Assembly: GCA_025201705.1 (NCBI GenBank)
Contig: MU617018.1
Location: 3,431-26,947, forward strand
DNA from: Dissophora ornata
Taxonomy: Eukaryota > Mortierellomycota > Mortierellomycetes > Mortierellales > Mortierellaceae
Length of the DNA stretch: 23,517 bases
Direction of reading: 5' to 3'
The notes under the pieces are model-generated. The model saw only the letters and a list, made by a program, of their open reading frames with translations. It was not told where the DNA came from and made no database searches. Position 1 is the first letter of the stretch; the number at the start of each line of letters is the position of its first letter. Of the stretch, positions 1 through 10,420 are shown piece by piece. The position numbers and the translations under genes are program-made.

Positions 1-1648
1 AAAAAAAAAAAAAAGGTGAAAAAAGGTGAAAAAGGCAAAAATGCGCGAATTGTGGCACGATTTGTGCAATACCGTGACCGGAAGCACACACAGTTCTTCA
101 AAGATACAAACGAGCATATGCACTCCTTGTGGAACTCGGTCTATCGCCGACGTAATGGAAAGGAATAACCAACGCTATCTTTATCGTCACTGCCCCATCT
201 CACTGCCCATCATCATCACTGCCCATCATCAGGCATACAACATTTTTAACGCCATCGCACGGGACTCTCCGTGGTAGAAATTGGGTAGTCTAAAGGTATA
301 GCTCAACAAGAGTCCTGCATTTTGCTCCGCGTCAACGAGCACACGCCTCTGCCGTTGTTGTTGTTGTTTTTTTCTTTTTTTCTTTCTCTGTCAATGCTGT
401 GACTAGCACGAAGCCGTGCGAGAAGGAATGTCACCCTGAAATGATGTTGGGGGAGACTATCCTCTATGATCAGATGCTAAGAAAACTATAGTCTGCACAC
501 CCACATGCCATATCAGGCTAGCTCAATTCAAGTCTGGACTTTCTCAAGTCACCCAAAGAAATGTCCGCTCATTGAGAATGAACGTTGACTACACACATAT
601 TTTTTTATCCCCCACCCAGTAGTGAAAGGGAGACGGACAGGCGGGAGCATCTTTGCTTGTCAACAAGGTTGAAAAGGAAGGGGATGGAACAGCTCCAATC
701 ATCCTCCAGCACGAAGGGTAGTCTATTTACCGCTTGTACTCTGACATGAACACCTGAACGTATATCAGGCCAGGCTCTCTGGCCAATAATGCACCTCGAA
801 TTGTAAATGGCGACCTGGGTCATGTATCATTTACAGACTCACGCATGTGCTTGTGCAGCACAGGAGAGAAGGGAGAGAAGTACAGGACCACATTACTGTA
901 CAAGTTTCATTGGGAAGGGGGGGGTGTAGAACTTGTGCGACATGGGTCTCGAGATACGGTCGTACTGAAGAACCTCGGTCTGCTCAAGTTTGCAATGGAT
1001 GTGGGCAACTGTTTACTCCTTGATGATGTACTAGACTATCAAAACGAAGACGAGACAGAGGAGGTGTACTGGGGAAATAAATTGACCCCCGTTAGGCTCC
1101 CAAAGGACTATTATTACGTCAAAACTGTGAATGTGCTCTCCAACGGTCGCCATGCCGCCTCCCCCCCTTTTTTTTGTGAGTCGATCTTTACCCTGACGAC
1201 AAGGATTGAATTCATTTACCTCTACAAATGACCCGAAGTACATGCGGAAGGCCCCACTCTTTGCTCTCCTATTTTTCATACACACCAACTGATAGTGAAG
1301 ACCCTTGATAATACATTGTTCATGTATCTCTGGAGTTGCCTTGGAATTAAACAATTGACCATCATCGTCTCTTTAATGACAACACAGAAGGTGAGTTCCC
1401 TATGCGCGCATCTCCCATCTCCCATCTCCCGTCTCACTCCTGGATTATCTTTCCCGCAAATGATAGCGCCCTTTTTTGAGGGGGGTTGCTTTCTAGGACA
1501 TCCATTCTGGAATGCAAATGTGGTTAGTCTAGTCATGATTTTTCGACATGCAAATAATAAAAAAAAAAAAAGCATGCGTTTTAGGGAACCTGAGCCGACA
1601 TCAATATAGAATCCTTTCTTTTTTTGCTTTCAATAGTCTTCGACAAGG
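1..1648. other. Gene-poor 3' flank; no supported gene
   Basis: No convincing gene is visible here. The stretch opens with an A-rich run containing two AAAAAAGGTG-like units, has a short CTGCCCATC repeat near 190-235, a T-rich run near 355-385, and a CATCTCC-type repeat near 1408-1430. The longest open frame is 845-1231 on the plus strand (128 codons, acidic patch around QNEDETEE); overlapping frames of similar length lie on the other strand at 1031-1354 and 1276-1575. I recognise no domain in any of them and see no intron-joined continuation. A decayed gene fragment is possible. It lies beyond the poly(A) signal of the EH-SPRY gene. Confidence 0.5.
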
Positions 1649-1659
1649 TTTATTTTATT
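1649..1659 (-). terminator. Poly(A) signals of the EH-SPRY gene
   Basis: Two overlapping AATAAA hexamers read on the minus strand (plus strand TTTATTTTATT), 24 to 34 nt beyond the stop codon at 1683. This is the expected position for 3' end formation. Confidence 0.6.
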
Positions 1660-1682
1660 TTTACTTGTCCGTCTGCAGTAGA

Positions 1683-4600
1683 CTACAGTCCTTCTGAAGC
1701 CTCAAAGGCTGGCAAATCAAACATAAACGCGTATTGACCAAAGTTAGCCTTGAACTCAAATGCAATACTCTTCTCAGTCGTCGAGCCCCCAGAGGCAAGT
1801 CCATTCCTGGAGGATGCACTGTTCAAAGGTGATGTGCCAGCAACACCGCCAGTTCCAGGCTGATGCTCCCTCATCAGCGACAGTGGTCCACCGATTCCAC
1901 CGACGCCCCCATCGATCACAGACACGCAAGGATAACAATGGAGCACATCTACTTCGCAAAAGGCCTGGCCAAGACACTCGCCATTGAGGGTAAAGAACAA
2001 CTCTCTGGAAGCAAAGTCAACGCCACATCCAACGACGGAACCGGCGCGGTACTGTGGGCCACGGGCTCGAGCCTTCATCTTGCCAGACTTTGAACGGGCA
2101 TTGAGACTGGATCGGTTGGAAGAGAGAGAGAGGAAGTCGCCCAGTTCGCCAGAGTATCCGTACGAATCTTCTTTCCAGCCCAGAGGTTCAGTCATGCTCT
2201 GGCTCCTGCCGCAGATTCCGATAGCAATTGATCTGTTTTAAAAAAAAAAGAAAAAGAAAAAAAGAGAAGGAATGGCAGGCAAGTAGAGAACGCGTGTTAG
2301 TTCGCGCATGGTTCCATCACATTTACCTTCGCGCCTCATCTTAAAAAACAATAACATTTCTAGTGTTCTTACCCCAACTCCGTCACGGGCATGTACAGGA
2401 TTGTGATCTCAAAATAAAACACGTCCCTGTCGCGTGGCGATATCTTGGGTCCACGGATGCATCCGGTACCATTCGCTATACCCAAAATAGTATGAAAAGA
2501 AGTCAGTATATATTCACGCTTTGTTCAATAGCGATGGTGAGCGATCCTTTCCCCCCAACCAATAACAGGATATCAAAGACTTACAGTTGGCAATGACGGA
2601 GAGGCCGTCATCAAGCACTTGGAAAACTTTCTTGTTCCATGTGCCGTTGTTCCATGTCACCAAGGGCTGGGACTGGGCGGGTTTGGACATGACCTTCTAT
2701 TCTCATCCAAAAATAAAATAGTCAGAAAACAAAGAACAACACAGCCCGTAGTGAGCAAAAAAACCATTTACCCCCCTCTTTCATATCAGCGAGCATAATT
2801 GTGTGTGTGTGTGTGTTCCCGTAGTTACCTTCTTATAGTCAACAATATCGAACCAGAATGTTTGGTCACCAAAGTTGGCGTTGATCTCTGTGCCAGCATG
2901 CGAGAGACCGATAGCTGGATAAAGAGGGATCGTATCTTTGATAAACCGGAAGGCGACACCCTCCATGTACCCGTTCAGGGTAAAGAAGATGGACCGATCT
3001 ATAAAGTTGACACCGCAGCCGACAACATCCTCCTGCTTGTAGGTGTTGCTCGAGTACTCCATGCTTTGTTCACCGTTGCCGAAATACAGACGTCCATCGT
3101 CGCCATGGAATCCCCACGAATTCAAGTCCCAGCCTATATTTATACCCGAAAACAGTGCTCTTTGTCAACGTACTGGCATTTTCGTGAAAGGAACGCAGGG
3201 AAAACTAAAACTAAAGAGAAAAAAAAAAAGAAATAGACAAATACTCTTACCGACTTGGCAATTCTTGCGCAGAGACTTGCTGGCGATACCAACACTGATC
3301 GCGCTACCCTTGAACTGATCCACCGTAATCTCAAAATAAAACAATCCACAGTTAGGGTTGATGGGATGGTTTGCTGTGACAGAAGCCGAGACGTCATTCT
3401 TGTAGTCGGCTAATGTTACGACAATTTATCACAGCAAATGTTTAGTGGGGGGTCATCGTCCATCCATGCGTACCCTCCTCAATAGAACGATGCCATAATT
3501 CCAATCGGCCTTACATCGGTATTTAATATAGTTGCCCTCCACATCCAGCTCTGACGGTGCTGCATCGTGATCCCAGGCATCCGGAGACGAGACGTAGAGA
3601 TCCAGATTATCAATAGAGTAATAGTTTTGCACCGCGCTCGAAATTCCAAAAGGATTGGTTCTTGGTGGCGCAAACGCTGGGACCGGCTCTGTAGTCAGGT
3701 TGACTAGCCCCGAATTGCTTGGGGAAGACTGTAACGATATTGATGGGGATTCCACTCTAGAAGGTACCGCCAAAGTCGTTTTCAAAACTGGTGCTTTGTT
3801 ACGGCCTATTGAGGAAGCGTTGTCCATTGACAAAACCACCGGGGCGTCTTCTGCAAGATCGTGCAACGCGTGAGGACCAGGTTTGGAAGGCTCGGAATGC
3901 GTCTCCTCCAAGGATGGCACCGGAGTGGTAGAGGACGAGTGTGACTTTGCAGAAAACATCGCCGCTGGTCTGGGTGCAGGCACAGGAGAGGCCCTATCTT
4001 CGAACAAGGGCTGATAATGATGAATAGGCTGCGGCATAGGCTGGTACTGATGCATAGGTTGATGCTGTGGCACAGGCTGATACTGTTGTGGGATGAACTG
4101 TTCCTGCATTGGAGATGGCATGCGCATCAGTGGTTGCTGATATTGCTGGTATGGGTATGTCGCGTGGGTATCCGGATTGTCAAAATTCAGCTCCTCACGA
4201 ACCAATGTAGGTGGAGGAATGGGGGCTTCAGTTTCGGGCAGTGAGACATTGTATGCGTTCATGAAGTCAACTCCGACTGAATTTCCCATTGAATAAGCCT
4301 GTTCGTTCGACGTTGAAGTTGGAATCGGTTTTGGAATGACTGGCCGCTCAACTGCAGTAACGGCGGGCTCGACATAGCCTGCGAGGATAGTCGATGGCCC
4401 TTGAGCAGGACGAGGTGGGACTCTGATACGGCCAACCGCCGCTGCGGACAGCATGAGCTCATCTGGGAGGTCTGTGGGAAGTTCGTAGCCCATCACCTTA
4501 CAGTTCACAAGATGAAGACCTGCAATAAACTCCATGCGTGATAATACAGGCTTTTCGTTGGGGTTCAGCAATTGCCTATCATTCCATCATGCATGTCCTG

Positions 4601-7600
4601 TAAGTATGGCTAATAATGGTGAGCATGATCGCTATTCGATTCATTTTTCAAAGTGGACTCACCAAATGTCGTAAAGGTGGTTACTTGTAAGACCCAGAGT
4701 CATGAATACCTTTCCGGCAATGTCGGCTAATTGGATATAACATATAAGGTGATCGATATTAGATACGCGGTTATTAGATGAAATGAGCGCGTTTTGTAAG
4801 ACATTGAGGCTCGACTAGTTGTTGCTGTTATACTCACACGACACACACTCCTCTGCGGGTCGTTCCCAGAGAGTAAAGATCCGCTCGTACGTCGCCTGTT
4901 CTGTCTCCGAAAATGCCCATTCAAACTGGGTTGTCTCCAGCTGCTGAAGCTCTCCATCTTGCTGGTCGGTGGTGATACCCGCTCTTGCACCCACGGGTAC
5001 GTTTTCAGGGGTCGCAGTGATAGGTCCGTTCCCGAACCGACTCGTCTTGCTGCTGGTGCTGTCTGTCCTTTTGACCTCATTCAAGTTCCGGTGTTTTATC
5101 GACTCTGCTACTGAGCTGCTGCCGGACCCTGATCTGGACAATGGCATGCTGGACTTGAGCTCCCGAATGACCTTGTCAAGATCGTAATCATCATCAGACT
5201 CAAACTCAGACTCGTCCCCTCCGCCGCTCGGCTGTGAACCCACTTGGAGCGGGATCAGAATGCCACCTTCAATGGAAGGGTCGTTTGGAGACAAAACCCC
5301 TTCAAGATGAATTTCATCAGATACTGTCGGCCTTGCGCCAGAAGATCCTGCCTGTGGGTTGGATTTGATAGCCATCAAAGACGCTGGTTTGGGCGCTGGA
5401 ATAGGTGGAGTGGGACCACTTGAGGTCGTCGTTGTCTTTGAAAGAGACTTGGGCTCTGATGGAGAATCTTGACCCACAGAAACCGCAGTGTTTGGACTCA
5501 AGGGTTCTAATATACCGGCGCTATCGGTCTGTTCAAGATGAGATCCGTATTCCTCCTCTGTCAAAATTGTGTCGATATGTATGGTTGCAGGAGCTCGTCT
5601 ATGAAGGCTTCCGGTGGACGAAGCTGGTTTGTTTTCCTGGAGCATCTCTTCATCTCTCTCAACAGACGCGTTTTCCTTAGCACTTGCATCTTCCGAGAAG
5701 TCTGAAGGCATGGTCCAATTACTCATGGTGAATGTGGCCGCTGTAGCGTTGGCTAATGCCTTCATAGCAGGTGAGATCGTTGGCGACAACGATGGTGAAG
5801 TTGCAGTCGTGGCAGAGAAAGCTGCCACAGTCGCCGTTGTCGTGTCTGTAGATATTGTGGGTACAGACGTTGGAGCTGCCTTGTCCTTGAGTTTGATGCT
5901 GTCCATGATGGATAATCCTCCTTGTCCACTCTCTGGAGCTCCTGATCTGTCCAACACTGTTAACGAGGACTGCTCTGATAGTGCGTGAGGAAGATTGTCG
6001 AGCTCTGTCAAGGCTGACTGCTCCGCCAAGCTATAGGGCATGTCGTCGACTGCCGTGAGAGCTGACTGTTCCTCCAGTGAGTGAGGCAGATTGTCGACCT
6101 CGGTCAGCGAAGACTGAGCTTCCAGTGGGTGAGGCAGACTATCGATCTCGGTCAACGAAGACTGAGCTTCCAGCGGGTGAGGCAGATTGTCGATTTCGGT
6201 CAACGAAGACTGGGCTTCCAATGGGTGAGGCAAGTTGTCAACCTCAGTTAGGGACGATTGCTCTTCGATTGCCGAGGGGTTTGATGGTTGATTCTGGAGC
6301 TGATAGCCATTGTTCCCGAAAGAAGAGTGGGTTGCGTGTCCTACTCTTCCACCAAAGGCTGGTCCTGGAGCTGGTCTAGAGGGTGGTCCATGGCTAGAAA
6401 GAGGCCTGGCGGTCGTCGCGTCCACTTCTGTCAAAGACGACTGTCCATCAATAGGTGATGGCCTAGAGGATGACCCATATGCAGAACGAGGTCTCACAGT
6501 CGTAGTGTCCACTTCTGTCAAAGACGACTGTCCTTCAATGGGGGACGGCCTGGAGGGTGGTCTATAGCTAGAATGAGGTCTGGTAGTCATCGTGTCAACT
6601 TCTGTCAAGGACGACTGTCCATCAATTGGGGAGGGATAATTATGTCCCTCTTCGAAACGACCATTCAACGATCCATATGGGTGCGAGACTCTAGCATTGA
6701 TGCCTGTGCTGGCAGCCGGGACAGGATCGAGGGTCGTCAAGGACGACTGTTGTCCATAGGCCGGCACGGTGGTGATATCAGTCAGAGAGGACTGAAATTC
6801 CACCGGGGTTGGCATGCCTCCACCCTGTGAAACTGACGAAGGGCTTGAGTAGGGATTAGGCGACGAATTTGGATTGGAGGTTGGGGATGAACTCCAGGAT
6901 GGCAGTGGTGAGGGTGGGCCTCCTCCCCGTACGCCGTTTTGGCGGCTGTGTTCCTGCAGTGCCTGCAATTGACTTTGACGCTGCAACTCGAGCTGTATCT
7001 GCGCATGCACATCCCGGGAAGGCAACTGTGTTTGTTGTTGCAACTGCACGGGCTTTTGCTGAGCTGATTGGTACGGGTTAGATGTCGGCGGGGTACTTTG
7101 AGTGGTCGAGGAGGGTACTTCAACCTTGATACTCTGCTGCTGCTGATAGAGCTGCTGCTGCTGCTTCCAGCTCTGGACCTGGCTATCCGTCATCTCTGCT
7201 TTGTATAGCGCAGGGGCAGCATTGGGGGTCGTGGGTGTTGTTACTGTTGCAGGAGAGGGGGGTCCAGCCATGCCAGTCGAGGAAGAAGAGCCCGGGGGGG
7301 TGACTGCAGGGTGTTGTGGGTAGTACGGATGTTGTTGCGGTTGCTGCTGCTGCTGCTGCTGCTGCTGAGGTTGGTAAGACGGGTGGTATATGGCAGAGTT
7401 GCGCCTGGACTGTTCTGACGAAGGCGAGGGCGAGGGCACGCGGGGATACTGGCTCTGCGGTTGGTAATATGGAGTGTGCTGAGGGTACGCGTGGTAGGGC
7501 GGTCGAGGCTGTTGCTGGCCTGGCACGGGGGTCGAGACCTGGGGGTAGCCAGTCCACCCATAGGGCGGGGGAGGCTGGTTCTGGTGCTGGGGAGGTTGCG

Positions 7601-7634
7601 GGTGCCCATAGGGGTGCCCTGGCTGAGGGTACAT
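1683..7634 (-). CDS. EH domain plus tandem SPRY scaffold protein
   Basis: Eight exons by my model: 7634-4838, 4726-4663, 4575-3515, 3409-3251, 3133-2829, 2696-2585, 2475-2373, 2232-1683, giving 1716 residues. All introns are GT-AG and 87 to 140 nt long. Residues 1-900 are Pro/Gln/Ser-rich, with polyQ near 90-100 and a QSSLTEVD-type repeat array at about 280-562. An EH domain (about 904-1000) spans exons 1-3, with the helix LYDIWQLL supplying the conserved Trp of the NPF pocket and ending in YELPTDLPDEL. A Gln/Pro-rich linker carries one NPF (about 1261-1263). SPRY1 (about 1300-1462) has ANHPINP, LFYFEITV, SWGFHGDDGRLYFG and GCGVNF; SPRY2 (about 1475-1710) has VFYFEITI, SIAIGICG, DSYGYSGE and GCGVDF, with a Gly/Ser-rich insert. 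The GTG at 7668-7670 is in frame, but 7634 is the first ATG after the TGA at 7734. Known EH proteins act in endocytosis and vesicle traffic, so this role is inferred. A further 5' exon is not excluded. Confidence 0.87.
2800..2816. repeat. GT microsatellite in intron 5
   Basis: An uninterrupted run of TG dinucleotides (about eight copies) lies inside intron 5 of the EH-SPRY gene, within about 30 nt of the donor at 2828. Confidence 0.8.
5949..6263 (-). repeat. 48-nt tandem repeat, 6.6 units, coding
   Basis: Seven 16-residue units, the last partial, begin at 6263, 6215, 6167, 6119, 6071, 6023 and 5975 (reading down the minus strand). A typical unit reads AQSSLTEIDNLPHPLE. The last three units diverge (EQSALTAVD, EQSALTELD, EQSSLTVLD), but the L-T-x-hydrophobic-D core stays. 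Synonymous differences between units suggest the repeat is not a very recent duplication. It lies in exon 1 of the EH-SPRY gene. Confidence 0.9.
6360..6620 (-). repeat. 87-nt tandem repeat, 3 units, coding
   Basis: Three 29-residue units lie at 6620-6534, 6533-6447 and 6446-6360. Each begins with GQSSLTEVD and continues with an Arg/Pro/Ser-rich spacer (TMTTRPHSSYRPPSRPSPIE in the first). The spacer is unrelated to that of the neighbouring 48-nt block; only the core is shared. Confidence 0.9.
7342..7367 (-). repeat. CAG microsatellite encoding polyglutamine
   Basis: A run of CAG codons on the minus strand encodes about nine or ten consecutive Gln near residues 90-100 of the EH-SPRY protein. 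Such runs commonly vary in length between strains. Confidence 0.85.
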
Positions 7635-8485
7635 TGCAGAGGGAGAGGGATGCGGAGGGGGCAGCCGCACGGAAGGTAATGAAGGAGAAGTAGGCGGATG
7701 AGAGATGAATGTGTCTTTTTTATTTTGTATTTTTCATTGTCAGGCACAGCCCACGGCGTGCAGCTCTCGAGGTTCAATTGATCGTCCCTGTGCACCGCCG
7801 GCAAAGCTCCGATGCTCTACTGCACCTGTGTGTGCACTGCGTTGGTGATCATCCTTCTCGACCGAATCGACTTTTTTCCCTGAAGAATGCTCCCTTCTCC
7901 CGCTCTCTACCGCCCTGCCTAGAGTCGACGCGACTCTTCCCCAAAGCCGACGCGCACAAAGCGCATCTGCCGCTGAAACGCGCGCAAACGCTCTTGTCTT
8001 TGGTCTCAGTTTTATTTGGTGGCAACAGGCAATGGGTGTGGTCCATGGATGGACAAAGGAAACAAACGCACCTCCAGGGAGAGGTGAGCAATGGAGGAAC
8101 GGTGCATTTGCACGCGACACTCGCAGCGCTGGCAGCGGACACGTCCTCGCCTGTGTCTCTGCACTCTGTCCCCAGCTCATGAGTCAGGATGGTTCTGAGC
8201 ATGGCTTACAAAGACGATGGATGGTTTGATGGGGCATCCACCCTCTTCCCGCAACCTGGTCCATGACCGTCGTTAAACGTTGGGGCAGTTGCTTGTAATC
8301 TCGCTCCTCTTACTTTTCTCTCCCATTCATTCCCTCGTCCCACTTTCCGTCATTCCATCATTTATTCCTTCCATCACTCGTTCTCTCATTCATCCATTCA
8401 CCCATTCCCCTCCCCCCATCTTCCCTCCTCCCCCCTCCTCCCCCCTTTCTCCCCTTTCTCCCTTCCTCCCATTGTCCCTTCTGAC
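7635..8485. other. Divergent intergenic region, EH-SPRY / LON-RING
   Basis: This 850-bp gap holds the 5' flanks of two divergent genes. I see no clear TATA box for either. The last 180 bases before the LON-RING start are almost pure pyrimidine on the plus strand (about 8300-8485), with C-runs at 8407-8410, 8412-8417, 8430-8435 and 8440-8445, a common feature around fungal transcription starts. Short open frames on both strands overlap one another and look like chance. A weak inverted repeat (GCACAG at about 7743, CTGTGC at about 7789) did not resolve into a tRNA. Confidence 0.5.
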
Positions 8486-10282
8486 ATGGCATCACCATCG
8501 TCCTTTCCTACCCGTTCTTATCGCCCGCTCCAGTGCCCAACCTGCAAGGACCTGCTGCGAAACCCAGTCACCCTCCCATGTGGGTTCACTGTATGCCAGT
8601 CCTGCCTCCCGCCTGCACAGACTATCAACTTTCAGCAGCAGATCCGCTGTCCTTTCCGCGCGTGCACCAGGTCCAACCTCCACCTGCCAGACCAGCTCTT
8701 GATTGATGTCACCCTTCAGAAACTCACCACCGCCCTGCGGACAGCTGTGCTTCAGACCAACTTCCCCAGCGAGGACCCTGCAAGCCCCAAATCCCGTCGC
8801 CAACCCGACTCGATCTTTTACGGCAGCGCTTCATCAGATCCAGCCTGGGGTGCCACACTCGAAGGCCTCTGCGGCCCGTACGAGTCTGTCGGAAACAAAG
8901 TCTCGTCGCAGACTGCCCCGCCCTCTGTCCTTTATCGCAACATCTCTTCTGTTATCGACACTATCCGGCCAAAGATCCAACAGGAGATCGAGTGCCAGGT
9001 CTGCTTTCTCGTCTTTCACCAGCCGATCACCACCTGTTGCGGCCATACCCTCTGCAAGAGCTGTCTCATCACCTCACTGGACCACAAGCCCAGCTGTCCT
9101 CTCTGTCGCCGCCAGCTGCCACTGTACATGTACTACCATAACCAGCCGCCAAACAAAGCCCTTGTACGCTTTATCCAGTATTTGGCAAATCGCCCAAACG
9201 CAAAAGAGACCGAGGACGTACCTCTGGAAGAGCGCGAGATCGAACCAACCCTGTCCATGACCCCATTGTTTATCAACTCCCTCGTCTTTCCAAAAATGCC
9301 TTGCTACCTGTTGGTGTTTGAGCCGCGGTACCGAAAGATGTTGAGGAACGTCCTCAGGACCGAGAGCAAGTTGTTTGGAATGGTGCTACCACCTCGGCCG
9401 AGAAAACACCGCGATCTAGAACACACTGCTTGGGAGCCGAGCATGGATTATGGAACAATACTTAAGGTTCTTTCTTGTCAACTCTTGTCTGACGGACGTG
9501 CTCTGGTCGAAACGGCGGGTGTTGTTCGTTTCCAGGTTATGACATATTCCATGATGGACGGTTACTACGCTGCCACAGCAATCGAGCTGATTCACGATAT
9601 ACCCCCCGAGCAGGAACTTGGACTCGAAAAGGCTATCCTAGAGGCTGCTGCCGCCGCCGCCGCCCAGGAAAATGCAGAGAATACTAGAGCAGGTCAGCTC
9701 GGGACTACTGCCGATGACGACTATGAAGAAACCAGTGCTGATGAGATGACGGGGGCACAGGAGAAACAAAGGCACGACGGAGACATCAGGCGATCTACAG
9801 CAACGCTTTCAATTCGTCCCACTACATCTTCCTCCTCCTATTTATCCTCTTTGACAAGCGATACGGCAGTGTCGGTTCCGGATTCCACACAGCTAGCAAG
9901 CGATCCATCGAGAGGCCAATGGTCGTCTGGATCACAACTATCGAGAACAGAAGTTCTGGGATTACAGGATTTGCGCGAGAAAAACCTGGAGACGTTGTCG
10001 CGGACGCAACTGATGCAAATTCTGGTGGCGTATGTGACCTACAAGCAAGAGCAACTGGGGCCTCTGGCGACGCAGCGTCTGGAACGCGAGTTTGGCGAGA
10101 TGGATGTGGATGATGGCCAGTCGTTTTCGTTCTGGGTCGCGTCAGTCTTGTCGATGGTGCGAAGCTATCAAAAGTATGAGCTCTTGAAGGTGACCTCCGT
10201 GCGGCAGAGGCTGTTGACTGTCCTGGGCTGGATCAAGGACATTGAGGCGCGTCGGTCCATGGCTGCGTGCGCGATATCATAG
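8486..10282 (+). CDS. CrgA/LONRF-like double RING and LON-domain protein
   Basis: Intronless, 598 residues. RING1 is degenerate: Cys17, 20, 32, 37, 40, 55 and 60, with Phe34 where the His ligand usually sits and a Cx4C final pair. RING2 is canonical: C170xxC173, C185-G-H187, C190xxC193, C204xxC207. A LON substrate-binding domain starts near 255 (LFINSLVFPKMPCYLLVFEP) and is interrupted at about 388-485 by a polyAla, Ser/Thr-rich low-complexity insert; no Lon ATPase or protease domain is present. The protein ends in CAIS, a CaaX prenylation signal. Mucor CrgA, a RING-type repressor of light-induced carotenogenesis, is described with RING and isoprenylation motifs, so this is probably its relative and an E3 ubiquitin ligase. 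Strict orthology to CrgA is inference. The start codon has G at -3 and +4. Confidence 0.9.
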   Translation: MASPSSFPTRSYRPLQCPTCKDLLRNPVTLPCGFTVCQSCLPPAQTINFQQQIRCPFRACTRSNLHLPDQLLIDVTLQKLTTALRTAVLQTNFPSEDPASPKSRRQPDSIFYGSASSDPAWGATLEGLCGPYESVGNKVSSQTAPPSVLYRNISSVIDTIRPKIQQEIECQVCFLVFHQPITTCCGHTLCKSCLITSLDHKPSCPLCRRQLPLYMYYHNQPPNKALVRFIQYLANRPNAKETEDVPLEEREIEPTLSMTPLFINSLVFPKMPCYLLVFEPRYRKMLRNVLRTESKLFGMVLPPRPRKHRDLEHTAWEPSMDYGTILKVLSCQLLSDGRALVETAGVVRFQVMTYSMMDGYYAATAIELIHDIPPEQELGLEKAILEAAAAAAAQENAENTRAGQLGTTADDDYEETSADEMTGAQEKQRHDGDIRRSTATLSIRPTTSSSSYLSSLTSDTAVSVPDSTQLASDPSRGQWSSGSQLSRTEVLGLQDLREKNLETLSRTQLMQILVAYVTYKQEQLGPLATQRLEREFGEMDVDDGQSFSFWVASVLSMVRSYQKYELLKVTSVRQRLLTVLGWIKDIEARRSMAACAIS

Positions 10283-10311
10283 AAGCGAATCGCGTATCGA
10301 CAGCTGGTCGC

Positions 10312-10317
10312 AATAAA
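10312..10317 (+). terminator. Poly(A) signal of the LON-RING gene
   Basis: AATAAA 30 nt after the stop at 10282. The next same-strand gene starts at 10421, so the 3' end of one gene and the promoter of the next share about 140 bases. Confidence 0.6.
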
Positions 10318-10420
10318 CCAGTGGCTTTTTTTTCGTGTCCGGTAGACTCTCACCTCCTACATGACCATCATCCCCATCCCCCATCAAATCACTTTTTATC
10401 CTTCCATCCAGAACAAACCC

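Noticed and set aside
845..1231. A 128-codon plus-strand gene
   Set aside because: No recognised motif, overlapping frames of similar size on the opposite strand, and no promoter or poly(A) support; kept only as a remark in the region entry.
6077..6567. Plus-strand open frames with repeated STSVKDDCPS-like segments
   Set aside because: They are the antisense reading of the coding tandem repeats in the EH-SPRY gene; the minus-strand frame is far longer and joins to recognised domains.
7635..7670. Extension of the EH-SPRY protein to the GTG at 7670
   Set aside because: GTG is not a usual start in fungal nuclear genes, and no in-frame ATG lies between the upstream TGA (7734-7736) and 7634.
7743..7794. 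Possible tRNA gene (short inverted repeat with GGTTCAATT between the arms)
   Set aside because: The arms are only 6 bp, the A box is missing and no cloverleaf could be drawn.
8486..10282. Lon protease
   Set aside because: Only the N-terminal LON substrate-binding domain is present; there is no AAA+ ATPase or Ser/Lys protease domain.
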